Assembly: GCA_001599755.1 (NCBI GenBank)
Contig: BCHX01000001.1
Location: 4,216,001 to 4,280,000, forward strand
Origin: Gliomastix tumulicola
Taxonomy: Eukaryota; Ascomycota; Sordariomycetes; Hypocreales; Bionectriaceae
DNA: 64,000 nt
Direction of reading: 5' to 3'
The notes beneath the pieces were generated by a model. The model saw nothing but the letters and a program-made list of their open reading frames with translations, made no database searches and was not told where the DNA came from. The translations under genes were made by a program, and so were the position numbers. Of this stretch, positions 22,695-34,831 are shown in pieces; within the stretch, counting starts at the first letter, position 1, and each line of letters opens with the position of its first letter.

Positions 22695-25571
22695 TGGATG
22701 ATGAATTCCATGCCACGGCCAAGATGGGTGGAATAAAGCTCGAGGACGGCGCGCCCAATGGCGCCGAGGAGATGACGGCCGCCGTTCGAATGAGCATGCC
22801 ACACATCAAGGACGAGAGCAAGTCGCCCATGCCCATGCCCTCGCCCGGCATCTCGCGCAGCGAGAGCGCAGACACGCCGACCTCCAGCAGCCTCCCACGG
22901 TCCTCGCGGAAGGGTTCGCAGATGCCCCCGAGGGAGGCCGTGCTATATTCTCACCTGGCCGATGTGACCGAGGAGTCGTGCAACCATTTCCAGGTCATTC
23001 CAGACTGCCTCTACGGGTCGAAGCACCTAGGGTCTACGGACAACGACTCTCTGGATTGCGACTGCAGAGACGAGTGGCGTACGTCCCCGCCGCGACAAAT
23101 CCCTCCGCACACACAAACTGGCTGTCAACTAACTGTGTCATCTGCAGACGATGGAACCAACATGTCCTGCGGCGAAGACTCGGACTGCATCAACCGGGCG
23201 ACGAAGATGGAGTGCAGCGCAACCGACGGAAATTGTGGTGGGGGCTGCCAGAACCAGCGGTTTCAGCGCAAAGAGTACGCACACGTGTCGGTCATCAAGA
23301 CGGACAAAAAAGGATACGGCCTGCGAAGCAATTCGGAGTTACGAGCGCACGACTTCATATTCGAGTACATTGGCGAGGTGATCAACGAGCCGACATTCCG
23401 GAGACGGATGCTCCAGTACGACAAGGAGGGTATCAGGCACTTCTACTTCATGTCCCTCAACAAGAGCGAATTTGTCGATGCGACGAAAAAGGGCAACCTG
23501 GGCCGGTTCTGCAATCATTCCTGCAACCCCAATTGCTACGTGGACAAGTGGGTGGTGGGCGACAAGCTCCGCATGGGCATTTTCGCGTTACGCAACATCC
23601 AGGCGGGCGAGGAGCTAGTGTTTAATTACAACGTGGACCGGTACGGCGCTGACCCCCAGCCTTGCTACTGCGGCGAGTCGAATTGCGTCGGCTTCATCGG
23701 TGGCAAGACGCAGACTGGCCAGTCTACCAAACTTCCGCCAGGAATTGTCGAGGCACTGGGTATCGATGGCGATGGTTGGGACACATCCGTGTCCAAGAAG
23801 CCGCGGAAAAAGCGACCAGAGGAGGACGATGAGGAATATGTTAACAGCATAGAGGCACGCGGGCTCGACGAAGAAGATGCGCGCAAGGTCATGGCGGCTC
23901 TTGTGCAATGCAAGGAGAAGTGGATTGCTGTCAAACTGCTGGAGCGAATCCAGTTGTGCGACGAGGAGCGTGTCATTCACCACGTGATGCGGATGCACGC
24001 ATACGAGATTCTGAGAACGACACTAAACGCATTCAAAGACGACCATAACGTGGTCCTGCAGGTGTTTTCCGTCCTCGAAAAATTCCCACGCATCACACGC
24101 AACAAGATCCAGGACTCCAAGATCGAGGACGTCGTGCAGTCACTCACCACATCCGAGCACGAGGACGTTGTCGTGAAAGCCCAGACCCTTCTGGGTGCCT
24201 GGAGTAAGTTGGAGCTCGCGTATCGCATCCGTCGGCGCAAGCACGATCCAAGCATGCCTACAGTCAATTCCTTCGAGGAGCGCAGAGGTGGCCAGGCGAG
24301 AGAGGAGGAGAGCAGCCAGGCAAGGACAGCTTCCCCGCAGACGATTGACGCACCTAAAGGACCGCGGAACAGTCAGCCTCAACGAAACGCCTCGTACGGG
24401 TATTTCAACTCGCGACCCCGACCCCGCAACTTCCAGAATCCGCTCCCCGAAGGCTGGTTTACGGCCAAGGACAACATGGGAAGAACCTACTTCTATGACA
24501 AGCAAGGAAATACCACATGGGACAGACCGACCAAGCCTGCGCTGGAGCCCACCATCAACAAAGCAGCGCAAGAACAGCTCGAGATCCAGAACATCATCAA
24601 CCGGGTCACCAAGGAGGGAAGCACGCCTAAGCAGCCCGCTGTACGCACGCCGCAGGGCAAGGAGCCCCTCTCGGCCGCAGAGCTCAGGCGCGAGAAGTAC
24701 AAATCAGTGCCCATTGAGAAGCAGATGAAAATCTACGAAAATACGGTACGTCAACGATTCTCAACGACGAAGAGTACTACTACTAGTGCGAAGCGGATAC
24801 TAACTGTGATAGATCTTCCCGTTTGTCAAACACGTCCTCGACAAGTTCCGACACAAGCTGCCCAAGGAAGAGCTAAAGCGACTAGGAAAGGACATATCAA
24901 AGAAGCTCGTCAGCTCGGACTTCAAAAATAACAGGGTGGAGGATCCCGCTGCCGAGCTGAGCGAGAGGCAGGCCCAGAAGATCAAGAAGCACGTCAAGGA
25001 GTTCTTGGACAAGGCCGTGGTCAAGTTCAACGGCCACCAGGAGCGCAAGAATGCTGCTTCGGAGAGGCGTTCAGGTGTCGAGGGAGGCTCGTCCTCCAAG
25101 GCACCTATAGAGAACGGAACTCCTCATTCGGCTGGTGGTCCGTCACCGTCGTCAAAGGATGACGCCAAGCTCGCGGACGATGACATCTTGAGCGATGTTG
25201 ATATCGATGCTACCCCGGCGAGCTCGGAGCGTAAGCGCAAACGAGTCGAGGATGGAGCTGTGGACTCTCCCGGTCTATCCTCCTTGGATTCTAGGGACCT
25301 CAAGAGGATCAAGGGAGCAGACGGAGACGAGGAGTCGCCGGCCAGTCCCCCACCCCCGCCTCCCCCACCAGCAGTAAACGACGGGGCTAGTTATGAGGAA
25401 GCGGAGAAAGAGGCTCTCCGGGAGCAAGAAGAGGCGTTGATGAGGGAGAACGAGGAGGCCCAGCGCCTTGAGGACGAGGCCAATAGAACCCAGGCCATGG
25501 AGACGGCAGCAGGCGAGATGCAGCAGGAAATTTCGGCCGCTAAGAATGCTGCCGAAGTCATGAGCCACTGA
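22694..25571 (+). CDS. SET2: Histone H3 lysine-36 methyltransferase SET2
   Basis: Three exons, 22694-23078, 23148-24745 and 24813-25571, give 913 residues. SET2 methylates H3K36 behind elongating RNA polymerase II. Domains in order: a Cys-rich AWS region (about 116-167), the SET domain (about 171-295) with GYGLRSNSE, EYIGEV and NHSCNPN (251-257), a post-SET CYCGESNC (about 301-308), a middle helical region, a WW domain (about 558-591, EGWF...TTWDRP), and a C-terminal SRI region starting near 662 (IFPFVKHVLDKFRHKLP) that binds phosphorylated polymerase CTD. All catalytic landmarks are intact. The tail is acidic with a Pro run. Intron 1 (69 nt) interrupts the AWS region and is stop-free in frame. 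Intron 2 lies at the SRI boundary. Confidence 0.97.
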
Positions 25572-26398
25572 TTCGCCCAGGTCAGACCATCGAGAGCAGC
25601 CAGAAAGGGTTCGGCAACTTATCTTGATGGAGGACAATAGTACTTAATATTCTTCTCTTTTACCCTACACATGCGCCATGTCAGCACTCGGATAGGCGAC
25701 TTTCTACACATGCTGCGAAGCACAAGCCGCAGAGATTATATTTGCGCGTTGAAGGACAGAAGGCACAAAAGCAAATCACTTGTTTCGGGAGTCGTTATGT
25801 TGATGGATAGTTGCCGCTCTTGAGCCATTCCCTGATATCAGTATGGGGGAGCAGCGTGATGCCGCAGCGCAGCAAGTATCGAGGGACAGTTCACCAGCTT
25901 GGGTCCATTGAGGACAGGGTCTGCATCTTTCCATGCAAGGAACAGCATAAGAAAGAAAGGAACAAACACGGAGGAAATTTTCTTGGTGCCAGGCGTTTCG
26001 TGCAAAAGTCTCCCGGCGGATGGCGGACATCCCTGCCATATGGGAGACGGGCGTTCTTGTGCGAGGACCGGGGGATTTATATGGTCAACCCATGTCATTT
26101 TAACTGTACAAAAAGTGTATACCACTGGAGAAGAATACCCAGACTCGCGGTTGCGCCTGTTCTCTGACCTTGGATGTGGCACGTCTGTGAGAATACATGA
26201 TGTGAAATATTTTGATTTGCTGGAGGTTTCCAATAACGCCGTGCCAGCCCAGAATACACTAATAGGACAAAAATCGCAGACTGAATCCCTGACCAACCAT
26301 TGGGTATCATTGATGTTGAACACTCGTCACGCCAAATCGCTTTCTTTCTTTCTCTCGCGCGCCTGAACCAACAACCCGTCCGTTCGAGCCCATCCCGC
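25572..26398. other. Convergent 3' region
   Basis: Tail-to-tail space between SET2 (+) and the BMT5-like gene (-). Overlapping open frames at 25811-26323 on both strands lack coding features. Nothing else is supported. Confidence 0.55.
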
Positions 26399-27406
26399 TC
26401 ACCCCTCGTCCTCGTCCTCGTCCTCGTCATCGTCACTATCCTCATCGCGCCTCCGCTTCTTCCCCTTCCCCTTCCCCGGCACCGGCAGAGCCTCATCCCC
26501 CTTCCTCAAAAACACATAACTCCGCGCCGCCCTCTCCTCCCCCTTCCAGCCGCCGCCGACGCCGACGCCGCCCTCCCCTTTCACGACCCCGAGCGTCCGC
26601 ATGTGCTGGTAACCCGGGTACGCGGCGGCCTGGAACCGGAAACTCCGCTCGACCTGGAGCCCCGCGTGCCGCGCGAGGTCCCGCGGGTTCCAGAGCGTGT
26701 ACGGCTCGGCCTCGAAGAGGGTGACGACTACGGCGCCCCCGGGGGCGAGGGCGGACAGGGCGTGGCGGAAGAAGGCGACGAGGAGGGACTGGTTGTGGCG
26801 GACCTGGCGGTTGACGTCGGTGGACTTGCCGCCGACGTGCGGGAAGTTGAAGAGGATGCGGGTGGGAGGGGGCCGGGTGAGGGACGGGGGGAAGGGTTTC
26901 GTGGCGTCGATGTTGAAGAGGATCTTGTTCCTGTTGGGCGGGTGTCCGTCTCCGTCGTCGTCGTCGTTTTCGTCTTCGTCTTCGTCTTCCCAGTCATCAT
27001 CGTCGTCGTCTTCTGACTTTCCATCGTCATCGTCCTTCTCTTCCCGTGTTGTTCGCCTCGGCGGGTTCAGCACGGCATCGATGTTGGCACCCGCATGCGG
27101 GTACTTCTCCAGCAGCGCCTGCTCCGACGCCTCGAAGACCGTGGCCACAAGGTTCCGGCAGCCATGGTGCGTCGCGAGCGAGGCGGCGAAGGAGAAGTCG
27201 CCCTCGCCGATGAGGAGGATGCGGTCGTCGCGGTGGAACGGGATCGTGGGCGTCTCGTGGAGCTTCTGGCGGTGGTTTGGATTCTTGGACGACGAGGAGG
27301 CCGGCTTATTCTTCGGTGTTGATTTCGCTGCGCCGGTGGAGGTCGGAGGGGGTGGCCTGGGGTGTCGCTGCGGCTTGGCGCCGAGTTTCCGTCTCTTGCC
27401 GCCCAT
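26399..27406 (-). CDS. BMT5: 25S rRNA (uridine-N3)-methyltransferase, BMT5-like
   Basis: A single-exon frame of 335 residues starting at the first ATG. The N-terminus MGGKRRKLG is basic, as in nucleolar proteins. The SAM-binding motif LLIGEGDFSFAASLA (about residues 64-78) is diagnostic of the BMT5/DUF2431 family, which methylates N3 of a 25S rRNA uridine during ribosome biogenesis. NIDATK, ILFNFPHVGGKSTDVNRQ and LWNPRDLA follow in family order. Unusual is an Asp/Glu-rich insert of about 33 residues (about 120-155) between two strands of the methyltransferase fold, plus a basic-then-acidic tail. Confidence 0.93.
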   Translation of the reverse strand: MGGKRRKLGAKPQRHPRPPPPTSTGAAKSTPKNKPASSSSKNPNHRQKLHETPTIPFHRDDRILLIGEGDFSFAASLATHHGCRNLVATVFEASEQALLEKYPHAGANIDAVLNPPRRTTREEKDDDDGKSEDDDDDDWEDEDEDENDDDDGDGHPPNRNKILFNIDATKPFPPSLTRPPPTRILFNFPHVGGKSTDVNRQVRHNQSLLVAFFRHALSALAPGGAVVVTLFEAEPYTLWNPRDLARHAGLQVERSFRFQAAAYPGYQHMRTLGVVKGEGGVGVGGGWKGEERAARSYVFLRKGDEALPVPGKGKGKKRRRDEDSDDDEDEDEDEG

Positions 27407-30400
27407 TTGTGCGTCTCGGGGCTTCGCGAGGTGTCGTTGGTCTGAGGGGGAGCTGGTGGTGGTGGTGATGAGGCTGCTATTGATAGGTGGGGGGCTATTA
27501 GAGGGAAAAAAAAAGGGTTGAAGCGCTATCGATAAGGTATGGGGGGGCGTGTAAATCAGTTGCTGTCTTGAATAGATGTGTAAGTCAATTGCACCTCGGC
27601 AATATCCACAGCTATTTTGGCTTGTAGTACTGTCAATTCAATATCTGATAATTATGCAGCACATCGGTCGATCGAGTCATGACTATCGCTTCGAGTCGCG
27701 TCTCCTTGTCTCAGCCTCGAGCAGGCCTGGAGATTTCGAGAAGCGTGCAACGAACAAAAAGACCCACTTGCCGACTCTGAAGGTTAAATGATTCCCACTT
27801 TCGGGCTTGTTCAGGTACATGCAGTTAGAGGGGGGGGGGAAGAGACATGAAGATCAGTACTATCAGATCAAGAGGGCGAACAAACAAAATTGCAAGTCAG
27901 TCAATCGCGCATAGCCCCCTGCTGCCTCCCCCCCACGGACACCACCACCATCCCATCGATATGCGCCGCGAGACCAACAGCGGTGGCCGGCAGCGCGCGG
28001 CACGTGCCTAGCTAGTACCTAGTACCGGTACCGGGAGCGCTTTCCCAAAGGGGAGGGTCCTGAACTGGTTCGGGTGAGCCGGTGCCGCCCTTGTCCGGAG
28101 TCCCGGAACATCGCCCTAAAGCCCACTAACAGACAACGGGCTGTCAGGCTGCGGCCACAGGTGACAGTGATGAAGAAGAAGCGGCGCATTAGAAAAAATG
28201 AGACTGGACTCGGTCGGCGATGCACGCATGGGACGAGAGGGATCTCGTTCATGGTCGGGTGCAAACGCCGCGTTTGATTGAAGCATGCAGATAACAGGCT
28301 GGCGGAGCGGAGTTCCAATGTTGCACGAACCGGGACGGAGTATATGTCATCTGAGGCTGCTGACTGATGGATGAGGCTGGCAATTGAGCAATTCCGAGTA
28401 TTTGATCAGGTGTCTACAAGTGCCCTCGCCTATCAGTCCTGTGCAAAGGGGTCCCATATCATGGTGCATTGTGTTTCTATCTTCTATTCAAGCCGAGCTG
28501 CATTCATGGTCGCAATTCTCAGCTCAGCGCCGCGTGTACGTGCATAATCCCCACAAACAAGGCCGCCGTTTGGCCAACAACGGGCACTGATAGGAAATGA
28601 GATGGGTTCCAGGTTCTCCTCACTGTGTCCTCGCCGGGCCTGACTTGCTTCTCAGCTCGCCCTCGGTATTTGACTCTGAAAAGGCAACACAGCACAGCGC
28701 CACCGGTCGGCGGCCTTCTAGGGCCAGGGCGCACCCAGCCACCACTCGTGCACACTTTTCGGTGACAATCGAGGCCGATGTGCGCACACTGGTAGTACGT
28801 AGCCCAGGGACTTCACTGTGAGGTCCTCGAGTCCCCATTCTATGCACGGGGGATGCAGGTACCAAGCGCTGCAGAGGATTGACCTTGTGTGGCACGGTGC
28901 GCGACCTTGATGGACGAGAGCGAGGGGATGTATGCAGAAGAAGAAGAAAGGCGAATGCCTAGGATACATAAGGAAAATAGCGATTAGCAACAGTGATAGA
29001 CGGGCAGATGTGATCAGCCATCTCCAAGGGGAACTAATGGGCGTCGTAATGCTGGGTCCCTCTGAGGCTGTTTACAGGGGCTGACCACCGGATTGCCAAT
29101 GCTGCTCGCCGTAGATCATCTGGCTGGACTAGCCAACTGATGGGCACGGTTTGGTATCACACCCAAAGGCACACAAACGTATCACAGAGTAGCGGCAGCT
29201 TGATTTTGCTTCTGCCTTCTTTGCCATTTGGGGAAACGAGGGGGGTGGCGGGCGTTGGCTGCTGTGCAGCTCAGAAGCCCCCCGAACTGAGTTCCATCTG
29301 AGGGCCGTTTGAGAGGGGGGGGAGTTGAGGATGAGACCCCGCGCACTCGGCGCTGCACATGCTGCCCGGGGTCAGTGATGAGTGAGAGCGTGATGGGGCA
29401 GTCGGTGAATGCCTGCTGGTGTCCCGTCCTGGTACCCCCTCTGCCTTCTGATACTGCGTCCCAAATACGCTGAGAACCCCCCTTGCAGAGAGAGTGCACT
29501 CCCCCCAACAGCAACACTGACACCCAGGGTTTGCTGTGCCCGGAAAATCAGGGCGTCCGAGCCAATCAGAAGCACGGGAATGAGGCAAGCAGACACCTTT
29601 CGGGCTTAGCGTGCGATGTGAGGGTGGGCACTGCGATGAAGAGACCCAATCAGTGGTGGCGCTGCCAGATCGGGCAGTACGTACCTTAACTCTTTTTTCG
29701 CTGGATGGAGACCCGCATGTTTTTAGCATTTACCAGCCTGCTAATAAGACAAACCCCGGATCTAAGCAACTGAGCCAGCCACTGCAGCGCAGCGCAGCGT
29801 AGCGGCCAGCGTGCTGGAGCAAGAGGGAAAAAAAAAGGGAGCCCGGTATTGGCCCAGCCTGCAGCTTGCTTGCCTCTCAGATTGCCTGTCACTCACTGTC
29901 TGGTCACAACTCGCCTTCACCACTGCCACCACCACCACCCTCACGACAGCCTCACTTTCACCTCGCTGTCAGTTCTGCGTGGCGAGGTCAATCACCGACT
30001 GCTGCCTTGAATAATCTTTTGCCCGCATTCACTCACGACTGCCTCGCTATTGTGCTGCGCCGTCGGGAGCTGGTGCTTGAGGCTAGGTTACTGACACAAC
30101 ACACGCACACAATCGCTCTCTCTCCCTCTCTCTCTGCCCCCTCTCGACACAAACACCAGCCTTTCCCTCCTCCTGCAACCAACTCTTCTTTTCCTTCATC
30201 TTCATCACCATCACCGTCTCTTTCTTGCCCGTGTTCTGCTACTCGTCTCCCTGCGTCACGAGCAGCGCTCTTCCGCCTCTGATTGAGGCCTTCTTCTTCT
30301 TACTACTACTACTACATACATCCACCCACTGCAATTCTCCATCCTCCACTGTTTTCAAGCAAGGGTACTTGATTGCCGTACCTTTTCCCTACCGCCGCCA

Positions 30401-30573
30401 AGGTACCGAAATCGACTAGAGCCAAACTCGGCAAGTCAAGCATTTCACTGTATTACACCCCGAACTGCACAGCACATAACACTATTACACCCAACCCCAA
30501 ACCGCCTCTCCCTTGACCCAATTCACAACGCTCGCGCGGCGCCATCACATGAGCACCCTCCAGGGCCGTCATC
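27407..30573. promoter_or_regulatory. 3.2 kb divergent region, BMT5-like / RGG protein
   Basis: Shared upstream DNA. The segment 29900-30570 is pyrimidine-rich with CT and CTT runs and probably contains the long 5' leader of the RGG protein gene. Short frames elsewhere show no domain. A G10 run lies near 27829 and a GTACC-rich palindromic patch at about 28013-28031. Confidence 0.5.
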
Positions 30574-30584
30574 ATGGCTGCTGA
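30549..30584 (+). promoter_or_regulatory. uORF overlapping the RGG-protein start
   Basis: An 11-codon frame begins at an ATG at 30549 and ends with TGA at 30582-30584, passing over the main ATG at 30574 in another frame. Its start context has C at -3, weaker than the main ATG with A at -3 and G at +4, so leaky scanning is expected. Confidence 0.5.
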
Positions 30585-33500
30585 GAACGAGTCCGGCGCC
30601 CCCAACAGCGCGGCAGCGGCTCCCGCCCCAGCGCCAGGCGCAGGCGCAGGCCGTGGCGGTCGCGGTCGAGGCGGGCGCGGCGGACGAGGCAGAGGCAGGG
30701 GAGGCGCCCGAGGCGGCGCGAGCAGCAGCAGCGCGGCCGCGGCCAATGCGGCTGGCATCTCCAAGCCCGCGGCGTCGTCCGGCCGTGGCGGCAGGGGAGG
30801 CACGCGTCGCGGCAGGGCCAAGACGTTCCCCGAGTCCCGTGTCCAGGCCGCCTACGAGCGCCAGCGCGACCTCAAGTCGCTCTACCAGTCGGTGGCGGCC
30901 GTGCTCAAGCCCGCCCTGCAGGAGCTGGCCGAGCGCAGCATCGAGGAGATCATGTCCGACCCGGATGCCTACAAGCGCGCCTCGCAGTATGTGCCGCTCG
31001 TGAGTGAGCTCGACGAGAGGCTCCAGGCCCGGCTCGACCAGGTCTCGGCGCGGACCAACCTCGAGCAGCAGCTGGCCGAGGAGACGTATCAGGCCGAGCA
31101 GCACATCATTCAACAGACATTCGAGGTCAGTATTTATCCATTTATCTAGTCTCCTCCGCTCGTATTGCGGCTTTGTCACATATTAATCAAGGTTGACCTG
31201 GCTAACACGTGCTCTTGTTTGCTGTAGGATTCATTCAACGACCTGCTTGAGAAGTTCTACGACAGCCAATTGGAACGCCTCCGCATTCTAGAGATCCTCC
31301 ACGATAGAGGTCTCCCAGTCGATGTAAGTCAATTTTCCATCCAATCATTTTGTTTTTCTAGTCGTCTCACCCCTCTCCGTCTCAATGGTTTGAATTTTTC
31401 ACTAACACACAACGCCAACCCAGATTGAGGATGAACAGTACCAGTATAAAGTCATCACCGATGAACACTTTGACAACGAGTTTGGCATCTACGAGCCTCG
31501 TCTCAATGGTCATCTCGTCCCATACCCTTCCCGCGTTGAAGGCACTGAGATGTGGCAGAAGGCACGCGATGCCGAGGCTGCTGCTGCTGCCGCCGCTTCA
31601 GTTGCTGCCGCCTCTGCTCCTACCACCACTACCACCACTACCAGAGGCAGAGGCCGTGGCCGTGGCGGCGCCAAGCGAAAGGCTACGGACCAGCCTGATG
31701 GTCAGTCAACCCCCAAGAGATCGACTCGCAACACCGAAGACCCGAGCCAGCTACTATCCGCTCTCGCTCTCCCGCCTGCACCCGCCAAGGGTCTGCTGGC
31801 GTCGGCTGCTGAGGCAGACTTGCCACCCGAGGGCACACCCGCAGAGGAAGAGTCTCCTTCGGGCTCGCCAGAGCCGACCAACCTCTTCAATGGCGCCGCA
31901 TCCTCTGCTTCACAGACCAGGCTGCAGGGCAAGATCCCTGCTCGGGAGAAGAGTCCTCCCCTTCCCAAGAACATTACAGAGGCAGATGACTTCGGCACTC
32001 GCAGCTACAACCAGAGGGCCTCATTGCGTGACCGGGCGCTCACCACTCGTCTTCTCGCCCCTCAATGTGTTGAATGGGGTGACTTCGACATCGGCTTCCG
32101 GGACAGCGTCAACGATCCCACCAAGGGTCACACCCACGCCAAGCGTGGCAAGTATCTCAACACGCCCAACAGCAACGGCTTCCATTATGACCAGTGGATT
32201 GCCAGCGTCGACTACTCAGCGACGAAGCCCAGTGACTTTAACAAAGAAACGGTCAAGCGCTACAATGTGCACCCCTCATACGGCATCTTCCTTCCCAACA
32301 GCAACAACGCGCACGAGGCCCAGCACCCGATGGTCTTGCCGGGCAAGCCCATTGTCTTCATCGCGAACCCTTCTGGCCGCGTCTCTCATGCTTCGCGGTC
32401 CTATCAGCAGACGGTCAATCACAACCGTCTCGCCGACGCTCCCTGGCGCCACAAGCTGGGTGCCTCCCTGCGTCGCTTCTGCAAGGTCGACGACGAGATC
32501 GAGCTTCAGGACATTGACATCACCGACTCCATTGCTTCTGATGAAGAGCTCCGTCAGCGTTCTCTAGGAACTGCTCTCAAGGAGCTTGAGGCCCGACCTT
32601 CCGCCTCTGGTGCCCCGTCCGAGCTTGAGACGGAGACTGCTGGCGAGTCGGATGAGGCGCTTGCTTCCAAGGATGCGCTCGAGGATGCACGGCCTGACTT
32701 GTCAGCTTTCCTTGAGGCTGCGGCCCATATTGAAACTCTGGAGACACCTCGTGAGACGCCTCGTGAGACGCCTCGTGCCACTCCGGCACCGGCCAAGCCT
32801 GTCAACGCCCAGAAATATGATGCTGTGCGCGACTTGTTTGTCTCCACGGCCGAGCCTCCGACTCCAGTCGCACAACCTGCTGCTCTGCCTCCTGTCCAGC
32901 AAGAGGCGAGTGGCCTTTCCTTCCTGGCTGATCTCTGTGCACGGGAGCCTGCGCTGGCCCCTGCCAGGCAGGACGAGGTAGTAGACGCTTTTGTCAGACC
33001 TGCCCTTCCCCCTCCTTCATCGGTGCATGATTATGAGCAGGCGCCCATGTCGAGCGAGCGGGAGACGAGCTATATTCCTCCGACCCCGACACAGTCGATC
33101 CGAGATCTTCTTCACGAGCCAGAGCCCCCTCTTCAAGCTGCTCCTCCGCGGGCTCCCTCACTGCCGCCGCCCCAGCCACTTCATCACCATGTGCGCGAGG
33201 AGCCCAGTCCCTACCTCCCACCTTCGCGTCAGTCCACTCTCCCTCCTGTCCACGAATATGCCACCAGTCGGGACTACGCTCCCGCAGCGCCTCCGCCTCC
33301 GCCGCCCATGGCCCAGGCTCCGGGTCCTCCTCCGGACTATCCGCCCTCTCAGCAACATCATTATGCGCCGCCTCCACTTGAGAATGGCTACGCGCCGCCG
33401 CCGCCACACAACGGATACCCAGTGCCTGAGATGCAGCCACACTCTCAGCAGCCCCCTCGGGCCCATCCGTATGACCACTCGCTGAGCCACCGGCCCATGA

Positions 33501-34414
33501 GCAGCTTTGCTCCAAGCGAGCCTTCCTATGCCCGCCCTTCCTGGCCTCAACACCCTCCTCCTCCTCCACCTCCTCCGGGCCCTGCTGCTCTTGCTCCAGC
33601 GCCGGCGCACGACTATCCTCCACCTCCTGCTCCACCGATGACCACACCACGGTCCTCGTTCTCTCATCTCGGGGGAGAGCTTCTGCCTGCTCTTAGGCCG
33701 TCACGAGGTCGGCCTTCTTCCGTCTATGACGAGTCCATGGTCGACCCTTCACTCAGGTCGGGGCCTCCTGGGCCTCCGCCTCCGCCTCCCCCGAACAGCT
33801 ACAGCAACTACTATCCGTCTCCAACCCACGGCTACTCGCATGGCTACGGGCATCCGGAGCCCCAGCATCAGCCGTACCAGCATCGGCCCTCGGACAGAAT
33901 GTTGCCCAATCCCCAGCAGCAGCAGCCGCCTCCTCCTCCTCCTCCTCACCACCACCACCAGGGGTACATGACATCCTCCCCGCCGCCCGCCCACGCGTAT
34001 CACAGCTCGATCACGTCCCCCACGATGGGCACCATGCAGCTAGGCGGACAGGGCCTGGTCCAGAGTCCCCAGGAGCCGCCCCCGCATCACGCCTTCCGTC
34101 ATAGGTCGACGGGCTCGGGCTCCGGGCTGCCGCCTCCTCCTCCTCCTCCTCCCGGGGGGGACGCCAACTCCAAGTACCGCAAGCTGCAGCCCGCGCCCAT
34201 CCCCGCCCACCGCAGCTGGTCCAACAACAAGCCGGAGCTGAAGACGATCCCCTACGACCACAAGGACAGCACGGGGAGCTCGGGCGCCGCGGCGCTGCCC
34301 AACTCGGGACCCACGACCATCAGAGGTTGGAATGTGAATCCCCAGCGGAGGCGGCCTCGCTCCGATCGACGCGACACCATGGATGGCGGGAACGACCGAG
34401 ATGACGCCCGCTAG
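30574..34414 (+). CDS. Large RGG- and proline-rich conserved protein, function unknown
   Basis: Three exons, 30574-31125, 31228-31323 and 31424-34414, give 1212 residues. The N-terminus holds RGG boxes (about 26-50 and 68-84) that suggest RNA binding. Next comes a helical region (about 88-250: SRVQAAYERQRDLKSLYQ, then FNDLLEKFYDSQLERLRILE). A second RG patch at about 290-298 is followed by KRK. A conserved-looking globular segment (about 400-570) includes CVEWGDFDIGFRDSVNDPTK, YGIFLPNS and WRHKLGASLRRFCK. The last 480 residues are Pro/His/Tyr-rich and disordered, with ETPR tandem repeats near 655. I do not recognise a named family; a chromatin- or RNA-associated role is only inferred. The frame continues past the TAG, so the 3' end is uncertain. 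Confidence 0.82.
32741..32779 (+). repeat. 12-bp tandem repeat coding ETPR units
   Basis: About three copies of GAGACGCCTCGT-like units encode ETPRETPRETPR inside the RGG/proline-rich protein. The units keep the frame. Confidence 0.6.
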
Positions 34415-34831
34415 AAGAAGGGTAAATCCTCAAAGGCCTCGTCCAAGAAAGCAGCTACTACAAGCAACATGACTGCAAGCACGGAAACGACGAGCGACGA
34501 GGCAGTCAGCAAAGGCGCTGACACTCTACCTACTACTGGTGGTGCACCATCGAGCACCACCACAGCTCTCTCTACCACCACGGAGAGCATCATGGCCACG
34601 GGCCCTACGGCGCCGCCCGAGCCAACAGTCCGCACAGTGAGATTCGCCTCGCCCATCGTTGCTCCTTCTCCCCAGGCACCCCGGCCCGCCCCTGCGCAGG
34701 CCGCTGCCCAGCCACAACAGGCGCCTGCTGAGGCTCCTCAGGCCAACATCAAGCTGCTGGAGAGTACCGAGCAGGACGAGACTCCTCTCAAGAATCGCCT
34801 TCGTTCACGAAACCGCACGAGGGCGGCGTAG
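34415..34831 (+). other. In-frame continuation after the RGG-protein TAG (possible last exon)
   Basis: Directly after the TAG at 34412-34414 the same frame stays open for 138 codons to the next stop. It begins KKGKSSKASSKKAAT and ends with the basic RLRSRNRTRAA, with coding-like composition. An in-frame 81-nt intron from GTGAAT at 34334 to the TAG at 34414 (acceptor CTAG) would fuse it to the main protein (1324 residues). Readthrough or a separate 3' UTR are alternatives. Confidence 0.5.
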
